A DNA stretch of 64,000 nucleotides, taken from positions 310,001 through 374,000 of the forward strand of contig JAHDVF020000673.1 in the NCBI GenBank assembly GCA_022606425.2. The letters are read 5' to 3'. A program made the translations under genes and the position numbers. Of the stretch, positions 10,625 through 20,789 are shown one piece after another. Under the pieces are notes generated by a model. It was given only the letters and a program-made list of their open reading frames with translations, did not search any database and was not told the DNA's origin. Origin of the DNA: Lepidostoma basale (Eukaryota > Arthropoda > Insecta > Trichoptera > Lepidostomatidae). The stretch's first letter is position 1; each line of letters starts with the position of its first letter.

Positions 10625-11190
10625 CGTGCACTGCCTTCATAACTATTTTACTTGTACAATAGTAGCGAGCAGATAGGATTTAGTTTGTGAAGACTATCGC
10701 TAGCTTGTACCCAGATAAAAGCCGTACGAACATGTGTGTATGTAGTTTAGTGTTGCCAGTCACTGCAGGTTAGGCTAGTCGCAAAACAGCTGTGCGGATC
10801 CATGTACTATCGCCATGTAACATAATTTATGTACCGGGCTATACATAATGCGGGCAGCTATGGCGGTGTGGGTGAGCTGTCGAGTGATGGCTTCGGCTCG
10901 TGTACGCGCGGCTTGCTGGTGTGTGTGGACCCAGCACACGGGTACTGCATACGTATAAACATTTGGCCGGAATCACACGCGGTTTCAAAGGCACAAGCGT
11001 CGGATAAATCAATACGAAAAACCCTTAGATGTATGTGTCTTAGAATGATGTACGACATAATTTCAAATGCCGATATAAGAATGGAATGTAAGGCGGAATA
11101 ATGTATTAAGAACAAAATTGTGAAAGGATTTAAGTTAGAAGAAAAAAATTTATAAAATAAATCAAGAGGGACCAGGCCACATTTAATCTA
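10625..11190. other. intergenic with a weak LINE-A trace
   Basis: Mostly unique sequence. The segment 11025-11100 reads L-R-C-M-C-L-R-M-M-Y-D-I-I-S-N-A-D-I-R, a diverged LINE-A R-M-C-G...D-R-I-S-N segment. Nothing else was identified. Confidence 0.45.
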
Positions 11191-11194
11191 CCTA

Positions 11195-11345
11195 CAACCT
11201 CAGATGTCCTGGCTCCATAAAATTAAGGAGTGGACCGGAATTCAGAGGGTGGGGGAGATGTTCCGTCTGGTACAAGACAGAGAGGCCTTCGCCAGAGTGA
11301 TAGCCGAAGTCGGGGGGACCCGACATGGCACTCTGAGAAGAAGAT
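11195..11345 (+). mobile_element. LINE-C 3' end
   Basis: Reads Q-M-S-W-L-H-K-I-K-E-W-T-G-I-Q, F-R-L-V-Q-D-R-E-A-F-A and V-G-G-T-R-H-G-T, then an AGAAGAAGA tail. It lacks everything upstream. Confidence 0.8.
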
Positions 11346-11805
11346 GCATTGACAATCCGACAGATTTGAAATCTCGCCTAAAAACCCACCTTTTCAAAAT
11401 ATCGCATAAAATGTAAAAAACGGTTATTATTATTTTGTTAAATCGCTCTTTACATCATGACAGCATAAGCCAAATCGATGTAAAGGGTATTATAGCTATC
11501 ATAGTGATTCTCGTGACATGTGATAGGTAGCTAATCTATCGCCAATTTATTGTCACGTAAATTCTACACCAGACCAAAGACAGTGTGACAATCATACTGC
11601 CCTCGCCGGGAATCGAACCCGGAACCTTCGGGTGGCAGTCAATGCACTTACCACTCGGTCACGAAGGTCGTCAATTCGTTATCTGATTGCTGGTGTCACA
11701 TGTGGCTCTCATGACTAAAAACATTGTCAAAGGGCCCTTGAGGTGGGCTATTCACGATTACGGCGCTATACAAATTAGCCTTATTATTATTATTATTATT
11801 AAGAA
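11346..11805 (+). mobile_element. LINE-G 3' end, split by a SINE
   Basis: The first part (to about 11429) encodes D-N-P-T-D-L-K-S-R-L-K-T-H-L-F and a stop. The 3' UTR resumes at about 11676 (TTATCTGATTGCTGGTGTCA) and ends with an ATT-repeat tail at about 11783-11805. The copy at 30340 is uninterrupted and shows the two parts belong together. Confidence 0.8.
11430..11675 (-). mobile_element. SINE-S, full-length, antisense in LINE-G
   Basis: The best-preserved SINE-S copy. On the minus strand the head reads GACCGAGTGGTAAGTG (box A region), then GGTTCCGGGTTCGATTCCC (box B). The shared body and an A/T-rich tail follow. GGTTAT and CGTTAT next to the two ends suggest a short target duplication. 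Confidence 0.85.
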
Positions 11806-12130
11806 TATCTTAAGTATATCAGAAATTAGTCGGAATTTTTTTAACTCGTTCGTCATCAGACACGGTCCGATACGCGAGCGCTATTGCGAGACCGGCCTAA
11901 AGTCGCGAGGTATTATATTATTATTCCATTAATTGCGACCTTGGCCGCCATGTGGCGGGGCGGGGGCGGGTGGCGGGCGGGGGGAGCGGCTCCGCGAATG
12001 ATGTAGCGGCCACTGTCTGACGACCACCGCATTTGCCGTTCCCCTCTTCTGCTCCCCGGGCTATTTCACCAACTTCACCAAAAGCCCACAACACTAGAAA
12101 ATTTCATTTAAAAATATAAAACATACGTAA
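11806..12130. other. intergenic with a G-rich patch
   Basis: Contains a GC-rich stretch at about 11945-12060 with runs such as GGGGCGGGGGCGGG. No frame or promoter architecture could be defined. Confidence 0.35.
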
Positions 12131-12139
12131 TAATAAAAT

Positions 12140-12298
12140 TAAAACTAATTCATACAAATGAAAACTTCCGTTAGAAGTTCTATTAAATTTTATAAGAACA
12201 TTTCATATTTACTTAGCAAGGTTAAAAATGACATTCATATAAAATAATACAGAACTTCTAGTTAACAGGCGTTTTCATTCGGATATATTATTTAATAT
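12140..12298. repeat. family F1 palindromic element
   Basis: Inverted arms: ATGAAAAC...TAGAAGTTCTATTAAA on the left and CTTCTAGTTAACAGG...GTTTTCATTC on the right, around a diverged centre. The hammerhead-like core is decayed. Confidence 0.55.
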
Positions 12299-12299
12299 A

Positions 12300-12672
12300 A
12301 ATTATGACGTACGGAATAGAGGTCAGAGCCGATACCAATAGAACTAAGAACCTTCTTAGAGTAGCAGAAATGCGAACCCTACGCTCCATCGTAGGCAAAA
12401 CCCTCAGAGATCGGATCAGAAATGAAACAATAAGGTCTGTCAGTGGTGTTAAAGACATAGTGAGATGGGTAAGAAGCAGAAGGTGCTTTTAAAGAGAACA
12501 CGTGGACCGTATGGAGAATACAAGAATTGCAAAAATTGTTAAAGATGAAAATCCAAGCAGCAAGAGATTACCAGGAAGGCCGCCGAAGAGATAAAAGAGA
12601 TGGTTGGACATCATCATTCCAGGACAGCCCACCGTCACAAACAGGGCATACAACCTAAACTAAGAGGAAGAA
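12300..12672 (+). mobile_element. LINE-D2, 3' end
   Basis: Reads M-T-Y-G-I-E-V-R-A-D-T, T-L-R-S-I-V-G-K-T-L-R-D-R and D-I-V-R-W, then G-R-P-P-K-R, and ends with a GAGGAAGAAGAA tail. A stop after the R-R-C-F segment breaks the frame. Confidence 0.75.
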
Positions 12673-12675
12673 GAA

Positions 12676-13165
12676 TTCAAACGAATGAAAACGTCCGTTT
12701 TCTAGAAAACTTTGTTACATTTTATGGGAATGACATGTTTCGTATTAATTAAACGTGCATTTGATGCCCTTTGGTGGGTATCAGCCTCCTTCAAGAAACC
12801 AAATTCTTGGAAGTGTTCGTAACGAGATGAGGTTGTCAGCTTAACGCCCAATCAGGAGGACCAGAGTTTTTCTGTAGGGGTGTTCCTTCCCTTAGCTGGG
12901 GGTGACCGGTTTTGTGGCGCCGAAAATCGCCATTCGTCCTCTTTGGCAGCTGTGGCACATCAACATATGAGTACGTCCAATATGCCACACCCAGGGTTTG
13001 CGGGATCATAAAGATCACACGTGGACGCCAGAGAGTCGGACTACGTGGTAGTGATGGAGAAACATCATCACCATAAAATAATATAACACTTCTAGAAAAC
13101 AGATCTTTTCATTCGTATTTATTATTAAATTTGGATTTTTACACCATTGTTTAAAAAAACAATTA
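12676..13165. repeat. family F1 element with a foreign insert
   Basis: Left arm 12676-12750 (AACGAATGAAAACGTCCG, GGGAATGACATGTTTCG) and right arm about 13075-13165 (CTTCTAGAAAACAG, TTTTCATTCGTATT, terminal module). The centre is replaced by about 320 bp of unrelated sequence. Confidence 0.55.
12750..13070. other. unclassified insert in F1
   Basis: Less AT-rich than its surroundings. A 60-codon minus-strand frame contains P-Q-L-P-K-R-T-N-G-D-F-R-R and a proline-rich end. Probably a fragment of another interspersed repeat. I do not recognise it. Confidence 0.35.
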
Positions 13166-13285
13166 ATATGTTTTCTAGAAGTTTGATTGTATTTTATAGT
13201 CACATTCGATGACTTGTGAAATATGTCACTCCCATAAATATAATAAAACTTCTAGAAAACTGACGTTCTCATCTATATAATAAAT
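13166..13285. repeat. family F1 compact palindrome
   Basis: Arms GTTTTCTAGAAGTTTGATTG and AATAAAACTTCTAGAAAAC surround a short centre with GAAATATGTCACTCC, the decayed GAAAC-ATGTC core. Confidence 0.55.
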
Positions 13286-13289
13286 TTTA

Positions 13290-13554
13290 TGATGAGAGAT
13301 GGACCCCCAACCAATTCCCTGCACAAACATCAATCAGTCGTATTGGCTAGAACTTAGAATCGTGCATAAAATATTTTAAAAAAAATACAGCAATCATACC
13401 TGATTTACCAAGGAAATTCCCAATCAAAAATGCCATTGATCAGATTAAACATGACAATTTAAAAAAAAATTAAATGCATTTTTATAAATAAAATAATGTA
13501 TAAAATCTGGTTTTATTCTGTGAACCTGGTTTTGATGCAATTAATAAAACAGGG
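13290..13554. other. intergenic, nothing identified
   Basis: AT-rich with no frame or repeat recognised. Confidence 0.4.
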
Positions 13555-14073
13555 TTCTTGTTGAGAAATATGGCTGGTAAAAGAAATGGTGTCCTTTTAC
13601 CGAAATTAATGTATGGAAGCGAAGCATGGAACTGGCAAAAGAAGGATGAAAGTAGAATAAATGCAGTAGAAATGAGATCTCTCAGACGAATGTGTGGAAA
13701 CTCTGTGTATAATAATGTTGAATAAAATATAAGAAGTGAATGCGTTGCGAATGATTTTGTAATGAACAAAATAATGAAAGGATCATTAAGATGGTTTGGA
13801 CACATGGAAAAAAAGAATGGTAAAAAAAGTATATGTTAACGATGTAAATGGAACTAGAAATATTGGAAGATCGAGGAAAACGTGGCACGATCAAAGAAAT
13901 CAAATATTGAATATCGGCTAGGTACGTGAAGAGTTTGAGAAATCGACACGCGTGCATGACACGATGTATGAATGTTGAGGAAGCGAGAGAAATATTTCAG
14001 GAAAGAAAAATGTGGCAGTCCATTCTTTCTGCCTACCCCTTCGGGGAGACGGCGTGATGGTTAGTTAGTTAGT
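13555..14073 (+). mobile_element. LINE-A, 3' third
   Basis: Reads G-V-L-L-P-K-L-M-Y-G-S-E-A-W-N-W-Q, S-L-R-R-M-C-G-N-S-V-Y, S-L-R-W-F-G-H-M and, after frameshifts, S-I-L-S-A-Y-P-F-G-E-T-A before TGA and a GGTTAGTTAGTTAGTT tail. Confidence 0.85.
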
Positions 14074-14079
14074 TAAGAA

Positions 14080-14475
14080 ATTGTAAACTTTTTACTGCTG
14101 ATATTCTCTTTTCAAATGAGTTAGCGAGCACGGTAAGAGCGCATTTTTATTTTGATTAAAGTGCGCCTTTAAGAAATGCATGAAGACGACATGGCTGTAT
14201 ACTTAGCCGGAATATAATAGTAAATAAATGGAATTTTCCTTAAGGAATACCGACATCAAGCTCGATTCCCAGAATGCACTGCGACGGGCGTGCATACTGC
14301 TATACGGAAATACCAAAATACACCGCGTTCCAGGAACTATCGTAAAATATTCCATACTACTTTTTCTTACACTTTGCACAAACGCTTTTATGTGTACAAA
14401 AGCCTATAGAATATGCAAGCAGCCTTAAACGCGGAAACTAATTGATTAAACCATAATTAAGATATCAAATTTTTA
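14080..14475. other. intergenic, nothing identified
   Basis: A 66-codon plus-strand frame (14228-14428) has no recognisable domain. No repeat match. Confidence 0.4.
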
Positions 14476-14478
14476 ATT

Positions 14479-14750
14479 GTGTTAAGTAAGATTAAATCCA
14501 AACAAAGTGCCGAGAAACTACGAGTGACCCAAATAGCCATGGAAAGAGCCATGTTAGAAATAAGCCTAAGAGACAGAGTCAGAAACGATACGGTGAGAGA
14601 AAAAACAAAGGTCATTGACATCATCCACCGGGTGGCGACTCTAAAATGGCAATGGACAGGTTACGTAGCCAAAAGCCCGGACGAAAAATGTACAAGAAAG
14701 CTGCCGACTTGGAAACCGTGGACGGCAAAGAGGAGTGCAGGGCAAAGGAT
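14479..14750 (+). mobile_element. LINE-E (RTE-like) fragment
   Basis: Reads M-E-R-A-M-L-E-I-S-L-R-D-R-V-R-N, D-I-I-H-R-V-A-T-L-K-W-Q-W-T-G and W-K-P-W-T-A-K-R-S-A-G, a typical C-terminal RTE-type segment. It breaks off abruptly into LINE-A sequence at about 14751. Confidence 0.75.
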
Positions 14751-14751
14751 C

Positions 14752-15045
14752 TTTAAGATGGTCGGGACATATGGAAAGAATTATCGAAGAAAGAATGATA
14801 AAAAATTATATTTGAACTTCAATTATCTCAGAAGTAGTAATTTTGACTTAGAGTTTTTTCGCAGAATACCCGCGATATGTCCAAACCATCTTAATGATCC
14901 TTTCATTATTTTGTTAATAACATCATCATTCGCACCGCACTCACTTATTATATTTTCATTCGACACTCTATCATACACAGAGTATCCACACATTCGTCTA
15001 AGAGATCTCATTTCTATTGCATTTATTCTACTTTCATCCTTGGAA
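14752..15045. mobile_element. LINE-A pieces in opposite orientations
   Basis: 14752-14815 reads on the plus strand as R-W-S-G-H-M-E-R...E-E-R-M-I-K-N-Y. 14872-15040 reads on the minus strand as S-L-R-R-M-C-G-Y-S-V-Y-D-R-V-S-N-E-N-I to L-R-W-F-G-H. The two overlap in element coordinates, so this is an inversion or two insertions. Confidence 0.65.
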
Positions 15046-15262
15046 GTTGAAAATAACTTTGTTTAATCCACAAAATATTAAAAAACACGACATGTTTCGG
15101 AGGATTAAAAAAATGTAAAGGTGTAAAAAATATAATTAAAAAAAATAATAAAAAATAAAATTATATTTTTACACCTGAAGATCCTCCGAAACGTGTCGTG
15201 TTTTTAAAATATTTTTAAAAATATTTTGTGGATCAAACAAAGTTATTTTCAATTTCCTAAGT
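15045..15262. repeat. family F6 palindromic element
   Basis: Arms of about 75 bp: AATAACTTTGTTTAATCCAC at the left edge and its reverse complement near 15235-15255. Both arms carry a CGAAAC-TGTCG core (minus strand at about 15085-15112, plus strand at 15187-15199). The A/T-rich centre separates the arms. Confidence 0.75.
15167..15205 (+). ncRNA. hammerhead-like motif, F6
   Basis: CTGAAGA (from 15175) is followed by T, a very short CC-containing segment, GAAAC, GT and GTC. The four bases before CTGAAGA (ACAC) pair with GTGT after GTC, giving a plausible stem I. Stem II is weak. This is pattern recognition, not proof of cleavage. Confidence 0.4.
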
Positions 15263-15429
15263 ATATTTCTATAGAATTCCACAGTGTCAGTGCTTTAGTT
15301 TTCAATAAGTTGTAACATTTTTACTAATTCTTGGGATGCCACCTGAACCTTTAACGTGGTAGTTTCTCGTTAGTTTCCACATTTATATAGAGCAGGTTAT
15401 TTGAACCCAATTACTGTATGCATTTTTTT

Positions 15430-15573
15430 TAGCCATTGATTCTCACGACATCTATCGCCATTTTATTGCCATGCAAATTCTACACCAGACCTAGGATAGT
15501 GTGACAATCACACTGCCATTGCCGGGAATCAAATCATCAGAGATCCCGCAACTCTGTGACGAAGGTCGTCAAT
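15430..15573 (-). mobile_element. SINE-S, head and part of body
   Basis: On the minus strand: GACGACCTTCGTCACAGAG, a decayed box B (GATTCCCGGC survives), then the CACACTATCCTAGGTCTGGTG body. The 3' half is missing. Confidence 0.75.
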
Positions 15574-15629
15574 AAACAGTAATGAATAATATAGAAGAAA
15601 CCAATAGAAATATGGAGGCCACACATTAC

Positions 15630-16125
15630 AAGTAAAGTCAAAGCCGCGTCAAGAGCAATCTCAGCCCTCTACCCAATGTTAGCTAGAAACAGTCAACTAA
15701 GCACCGACAATAAACTCCTGATTTACAAGATCTTCACTTATGCAGCCCCAATCTGGGGCTATGCAGCTTCGAGTCACATACGAAAACTCCAAATCCTGCA
15801 AAATAAGGCTATCCGTTTATCGCTTGGTGCGCCTTCGTGGACCAGGATCACACAACTGCACCTAGAATCGGGAAACCCGATGATAGATGAATTCATTCTG
15901 AAACTTGCCGAACGTTTTTACAAAGGACTCCCTTCACATCCTAACCCCACAATAAAAAACCTCTCAAATTACGACCCAAACACCTCCAGCCGCCACAAGT
16001 CATGTCCCCGCATATATAAACAACCCACCAAATCACCTTCCAACAATGTTCCCATCAGACGTAAGAGGAATAGCCACATGAGCTGAACCTCTGTAAGCCA
16101 GAAGATCCAAGTCCAAGTTCAAGAT
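15630..16125 (+). mobile_element. LINE-J (jockey-like), C-terminal end
   Basis: The frame stays open from about 15632 to the stop at 16086 and reads N-K-L-L-I-Y-K-I-F-T-Y-A-A-P-I-W-G-Y, L-Q-I-L-Q-N-K-A-I-R and D-E-F-I-L-K-L-A-E-R-F-Y, the post-catalytic C-terminus of jockey-clade polyproteins. The stop is followed by CTCTGTAAGCCAGAAGATCC, which recurs at 25340. The clean frame suggests recent insertion. The 5' part, including the catalytic domain, is missing. Confidence 0.85.
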
Positions 16126-16129
16126 TTAC

Positions 16130-16650
16130 AACACAAAATATATTGTAATTGTATAAGTTATGATTGTTACGGGGTGTGATACACGCAGGTGAGGACATCA
16201 CCCAAGTAAGTTCACGACAAATGCGCGATAAATCGAGGAATATAAGTACACGTTCCGTGATAAGTATCGGCATTAAATGGAAACTTAATACCTCGACCTT
16301 GCTGTATACATATCAACTCCGCGGCTTGGTTGTGAGTCGGACTCGACGAGATTAAAGTGCAAGAATTATTAGAGACGTAATCTTAGCCGCACAATAATAT
16401 AATATTTATATCCAATAACAGCGGAGTATCACAATGAAAACCCACTAATACCCAACAGATCCAATATTTAAACCAAAATCATTGCTTTCTAAAACATTTG
16501 TTTTTATCTTTTGCATATTATTACTTTTTTTACGATGGTTGACAATTTATATTTACCTCACGAGGCCACGAGTCACGAGGTTCGGAATTCGATTCCTGAC
16601 AGTACCTCAGATTATTCATTTCTTAAGAAATTCTCCATTCTGCGGTGTGA
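16130..16650. other. intergenic; no gene identified
   Basis: 16167-16395 begins TGTTACGGGGTGTGATA and contains a TATAAGTACACG stretch, a little like a solo LTR, but no target duplication or second copy was seen. The rest is featureless. Confidence 0.35.
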
Positions 16651-16654
16651 ATCA

Positions 16655-17080
16655 AAAATTCCTCTTCCTTATTGTAGATCTAAGTGGTCTGTTCTCCAGA
16701 GTGTTGCTTCTCTTGTGAGGTAGATTCCCAGCTGTCCTTCCATCTTTTAGGAGGTCTTCCACGAGGACGAGTCCCATGAGGTTGATTATGCAATGCAATA
16801 TAGGGGAGTCTGGTGGTGTCCATTTTTTTAATATGACCGTACCAGTCCCTTTTTCGCTGTCTGCTCCATCTTATAATATCTTCAACCTCACATATCTCTC
16901 TTATTCTGGTGTTCTTCACGCGATCTCTCAGTGTCTTGCCTGCTATCGTCCTCAGTGTCTTCATTTCGGAAGTCCTGAAAACTTGTTTGGTCCTTACTGT
17001 GTCTGACTTTGCTTCGGCGCCATATTTTATTATTGGTCTTACGCATGCTTTATAGATTATCATCTTACTCAATCTCATCT
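16655..17080 (-). mobile_element. LINE-D1, 3' end with open frame
   Basis: The frame 16680-17078 is open: I-Y-K-A-C-V-R-P-I-I-K-Y-G, M-K-T-L-R-T-I-A-G-K-T-L-R-D-R, D-I-I-R-W and G-R-P-P-K-R-W-K-D-S-W-E. It is the C-terminus of an RTE-like LINE. A GGAAGAGGAA tail follows the stop. Truncated at the 5' end near the Y-K-A-C-V-R-P motif. Confidence 0.8.
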
Positions 17081-17189
17081 CATCTTAATCAAAAATTGTA
17101 TCATCAAATACACCTGTAATTCATAAATAAAACAACTATTAATTTATTTGTATCAACTAGCTTTAATTTACTCCAGTATTATAATTGAA

Positions 17190-17430
17190 ACCTTATTTAT
17201 TTATTGTTTCTTAAACAATGATGTAAAACTCCATATTAAATAATTAATACGAATGAAAACGTGTGTTTTCTTGAAGTTTTATTTTATTTTAAGTGAATGA
17301 AATGTTTCGGCTATCTAAGGCATCAACTAATGTAGCTACATTTGATAATACAGCAGAAAAATGTCATTTATATTAAATATAATAAAACTTCTAGAAAACA
17401 GCCGTTTTCTCGTATTAATTACGAAACCTT
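17190..17430. repeat. family F1 element, near complete
   Basis: The left end has the terminal module (TGTTTCTTAAACAATGATG, AAACTCCATATTAAAT), then the left arm (GAATGAAAACGTGTG to GAAATGTTTCGG). The right arm is CTTCTAGAAAACAGCCG to CGTATTAATTAC. GAAACCTTA appears at both flanks (about 17187 and 17424), a candidate 9-bp target duplication. Confidence 0.65.
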
Positions 17431-18290
17431 ACTTACTTACTCTCACGATAATTCGAGAGATATGATGGTAGGAAGATGGATTTACATACTTCAGCCTTCT
17501 GCACATGAATATAGTGTACATTTTCTCTGTTTATTCTCTATTTCATGCTTCATTAAAATCACTAACTATGATAACGTTAAAAAAATTGTTGCGCATACAC
17601 AATATTTAATAATAAGCAACATTTAACTTAACGTCATCACTTTTTTATATCCTGCATTTTCATACAATTTCAAACAGTTATACTGCACTCATTCTTATTT
17701 TTCTAGTTTCTTGCATCGCTTTTATACATTAGGCCGAGTACAAGAAAACCATCATACGAGTATATCCCAAGCATAGCTTAGGTCAACAGTATCTCACTGC
17801 ACATTAAACTTTGTTGTAAATATTAATTTCTTCTTAAAATATTTTACTTTGCTTAGATTCTTCCCATTCTGACACTGCTCCTCTTCATTGTCCTCCGGAA
17901 ACAGACCTACTTCTGCCACGTTCACTAACCTTCCATGATTGAATGAAATAAGTACGACTTAAGCATGAACACAGAAATAGTTCCCGCCTAACGGACCACC
18001 AAACTACACTTTCAACAGTGTTTTCAAGGAGTTAAAGGAATAGAAATCAGCAATAATAATATTATTGCTGAATTTCTGTATCCCAAAATATCCAAGTCCA
18101 AGTTCTAAACACTTTAAAACATATTAATGCTGCTGTAGTATTTAAGTATTAATTTTTTTTTTAATGTTACTTTGAAAATAATTCGTATTATGTAGTTGTA
18201 AGGTTGCAGATGACTTGAATTAAGGTATCTGTAATGTTTGTAATCGTAATATAATAAAATAAACGAAATAAATAAATATTCCGCTTTTTT
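17431..18290. other. intergenic, nothing identified
   Basis: Unique AT-rich sequence. A short ATCCAAGTCCAAGTTC stretch near 18088 resembles the LINE-J 3' end. No frame of note. Confidence 0.4.
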
Positions 18291-18292
18291 TC

Positions 18293-18530
18293 CAAGTGCC
18301 CTGTCGGGTCCCCCCAACGTTGGCGATCACCTCGGCGAACTTGTCCCTGTCCTGCGCCGCTCGGAACAGCTCCTCCACACTTCGGATGCCGGTCCACTCC
18401 CTCACGTTTCGCAGCCAGGACATTTGTCTCCTACCGGGCCCTCGGCGTCCCTCAATTTTCCCCTCCAATATCAGTCAGAGAAGGTGGTACTTTTCCCCAC
18501 GCAGTATATGACCCAGATGTGAGATTTTTC
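18293..18530 (-). mobile_element. LINE-C, 3' end, best copy
   Basis: The minus-strand frame reads L-E-G-K-I-E-G-R-R-G-P-G-R-R-Q-M, S-W-L-R-N-V-R-E-W-T-G-I, L-F-R-A-A-Q-D-R-D-K-F-A and V-G-G-T-R-Q-G-T, then the A-rich tail. Upstream of it the remnant of the conserved G-E-K-Y-H-L-L segment is visible. RTE-like. Confidence 0.8.
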
Positions 18531-18611
18531 GAACCTTGATAGTTGATAACAGTAAATAAATAAATAAATAAAATAAATAAATAAACGAAATTAATGTATT
18601 TACAAAATTTA

Positions 18612-18915
18612 AATGAAATGTTCAAAAGAACAAACTATGGCTGTGGCAACGAGACATTTTGTTATATTTCTCCATTTGACATCAGGCTCTTGGAAAAGAC
18701 TGTGTTTATACATATACAGTACTGTTCTTTATATATTTTATTCTTTAAAACATATTAATATCTAGATGTTTTTAAATATTTTTAATGAAATGTTTTAAAG
18801 AACAAACAGGTGTGGCGATAAGACATTTTGTTAAACGTCTCCATTAGATATAAGGCTCTTCGAAAAGGCTTTGTTTATACATATACATCCCTGTTCTTTA
18901 TACATTATATTCCTC
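18612..18915 (+). repeat. 172-bp diverged tandem duplication
   Basis: Two units start AATGAAATGTT at 18612 and 18784. Both share AGACATTTTGTTA, GGCTCTT and TTTATACATATACA. Identity is visibly below that of the 177-bp duplication at 7235, so it is older. No coding potential. Confidence 0.75.
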
Positions 18916-19239
18916 ACCTGAAGGAATGAGGCACCCGCTCTGTGGAGGCCTAGACGCTTCGGATTCGTCTGCCGAAACCGGTTTAGTTTGGGGAGCGAAG
19001 GCGTGTTATGGGCCCCTATATACACTACAATATACTAAAGATGTATTCACTATGTCCAAGATGTAAAAGAACACGGGGTCCGACAGCAAAAATTCAAACT
19101 TAATATTTAAACATCGAATATAATACAATTATTTCTTGGAGCTTTTATTAATATCTCTATTCATTTAAGTTTTGAAGTATTGGATTTTTTGAAGAATACC
19201 CTAAAAAATCACTAGAACATTTTCATTCGAGTGGCTATG
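18916..19239. other. intergenic with a weak hammerhead-like string
   Basis: 18916-18990 contains CCTGAAGGA followed at a distance by GCCGAAACCGG. The intervening stem would be unusually long, so I do not call it. The remainder has no feature. Confidence 0.35.
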
Positions 19240-19560
19240 TAGAATAATAATAATATTATTTATATTTAAAATAAAAAATAAATAAAAACACTGCACTTTG
19301 TTTTTCACCACTATGCGGTTATTTTAATTGCAGACTAGTTTCGCTTGTACCCAAGCTTCCTCAGAGCTTCATAATTAACAGGGATTACGAAGCCCTGAGG
19401 AAGCTTGGGTACAAGCGAAACTAGTCGGCAATTAAAATAACCGCATAGTGGTGAAAAACAAAGAGCAGTGTTTTTATTTCTATTTTATTTTAAATATAAA
19501 AGATACAATTTATTAAAATGTCTTACCACAAAGTGAATGCTTCGTACGAAAATTTAATAA
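19240..19560. repeat. family F4 palindromic element, complete
   Basis: Long arms at about 19281-19372 and 19386-19495, with CACCACTATGCGGTTATTTT and its reverse complement. Each arm holds the hammerhead-like core. The right outer end, CTTACCACAAAGTGAATGC, is repeated in inverted form at the left end of the copy at 27140, which identifies the true terminus. Confidence 0.8.
19391..19429 (+). ncRNA. hammerhead-like motif, F4
   Basis: CTGAGGA (19395-19401) matches the core CUGANGA exactly. One extra A follows, then AGCTT/AAGC-type stem II with a GGGTAC loop, GAAAC, the self-complementary ACTAGT and C. GCC before the core pairs with GGC after GTC (stem I). The minus-strand arm carries the same motif. 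Confidence 0.5.
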
Positions 19561-19587
19561 TAATTTGGCATATTTGTATAGCGTCGT

Positions 19588-19695
19588 GTGGTAAAAAAAG
19601 TATATGTTGTGCGATGTAATTTGAAAGAAAAGTGTGGCAGTCCATTCTTTCTGCCTACCCTTTCGGAAAGTCGCCGTGATATTTAGTTAGTTAGT
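19588..19695 (+). mobile_element. LINE-A, extreme 3' end
   Basis: Reads to the C-terminal S-I-L-S-A-Y-P segment with a TTTAGTTAGTTAGT tail. Immediately follows the F4 terminus. Confidence 0.75.
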
Positions 19696-19699
19696 ATTT

Positions 19700-20340
19700 T
19701 ACGTGATATTTTGAAAATTCATTACATTTTTCACAGACCTATTTTATTATTAACACAAATTTTTTCAATATTAATTTTTTTTAACTTTTGTACATTGTAA
19801 AAAAACATATTTTATTATTTGAAAAAGTTATGTCATAACTGAAACCTGTCAATGAAAAGTTTAATAAAGTGTCGTAAAAAGACTAATTGCGGTTACATTT
19901 ATTTAAATTTGGTAACTATATCTTATTTTTGGTTTAAAGATTAAGTGTATAAGAGACTGTTATAAAAAGTGATGCAATTTAATATAAAAATAACACGCTG
20001 ATGTGTTTTTATTTGAATTAGTAAAAAAACGTATTTTATTTTCGGGACTTGATTACTTTTGCCTTTCCACTACCGATATCCTCCCTGCAATGACGCGACC
20101 GGCACTTGCCCTTGAAGCTCGAGATTATGCAATACAACCGCGGATCGGGTTCGCCAAATGTGGGTACGGAACGGTATATCCTTTGTGGTATCTAAGTCCA
20201 GACTTCGGGCTTGAGATGGGGAGGACGTGCATATACTCGTATATTCAAATCATTTTTTTATTCCATTTTTGAAATTCCTAAATGGCAGATAAGTCCACTT
20301 AAATTAGTATACTAGTATACATTTTTCATTTTAGTATACG
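19700..20340. other. intergenic, nothing identified
   Basis: An 89-codon plus-strand frame (20003-20272) has no recognisable domain. No repeat match. Confidence 0.4.
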
Positions 20341-20344
20341 TTTA

Positions 20345-20530
20345 ATAAAATGAAATCACTATTCTGCAATGATAACATAAATTTAAAACTCCGCCAAAGA
20401 ATGATCAAATGCTATGTGTGGTCTATTTTATTATATGGATGTTCGAGCGGCACAGGACAGGGACAGGTTCGCCGAGGTGATCGCGAACATTGGGGGGACC
20501 CGATAGGGCACTTGAAGAAGAAGAAGATAC
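20345..20530 (+). mobile_element. LINE-B/LINE-C chimeric fragment
   Basis: The frame reads N-I-N-L-K-L-R-Q-R-M-I-K-C-Y-V-W-S-I-L-L-Y-G-C (LINE-B type). It switches within a few codons to GACAGGGACAGGTTCGCCGA...GGGGGGACCCG, the LINE-C 3' end with its GAAGAAGAAGA tail. Either template switching during reverse transcription or two abutting fragments. Confidence 0.65.
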
Positions 20531-20634
20531 ATTTTGCAGCAACACTATCATCTCGAGAACGACATGAACACAACATAATTCTTCCATGTATGTTTTCTCG
20601 AATAATGTGTTAAAACACCAAATTATTATAATTA

Positions 20635-20740
20635 ATTAATACTAATAAAAACGTTCGTTTTCTAGAAGTTTTATTATATTTTATGTGAATGAAATGTTTC
20701 GCCTTGCTAAGGCATTATCAATTGTTTGATACATTTGATA
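20635..20740. repeat. family F1 half element
   Basis: Left arm only: ACTAATAAAAACGTTCG, TTCTAGAAGTTTTATTATA, GAAATGTTTCGCCTTGC and GGCATTATCAATTG. Confidence 0.65.
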
Positions 20741-20789
20741 TTCCCAGAGAAAGGCAATGCCTTTACAACACATGCGAATCATGTCATTA

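Noticed and set aside
11600..11670. tRNA gene on the minus strand
   Set aside because: Box A/box B-like sequence belongs to the SINE-S head; the same head recurs in other copies attached to the SINE body, and a full cloverleaf with anticodon stem is not evident.
16167..16395. Possible solo LTR starting TGTTACGGGG
   Set aside because: TATA-like stretch present, but no matching target duplication at the ends and no second copy in the window.
18905..18990. Hammerhead-like CCTGAAGGA ... GCCGAAACCGG
   Set aside because: The distance between the two core parts would require a very long stem II and no palindromic partner is present.
20003..20272. 89-codon frame as a host gene
   Set aside because: No domain, no splice signals and no conservation evidence.
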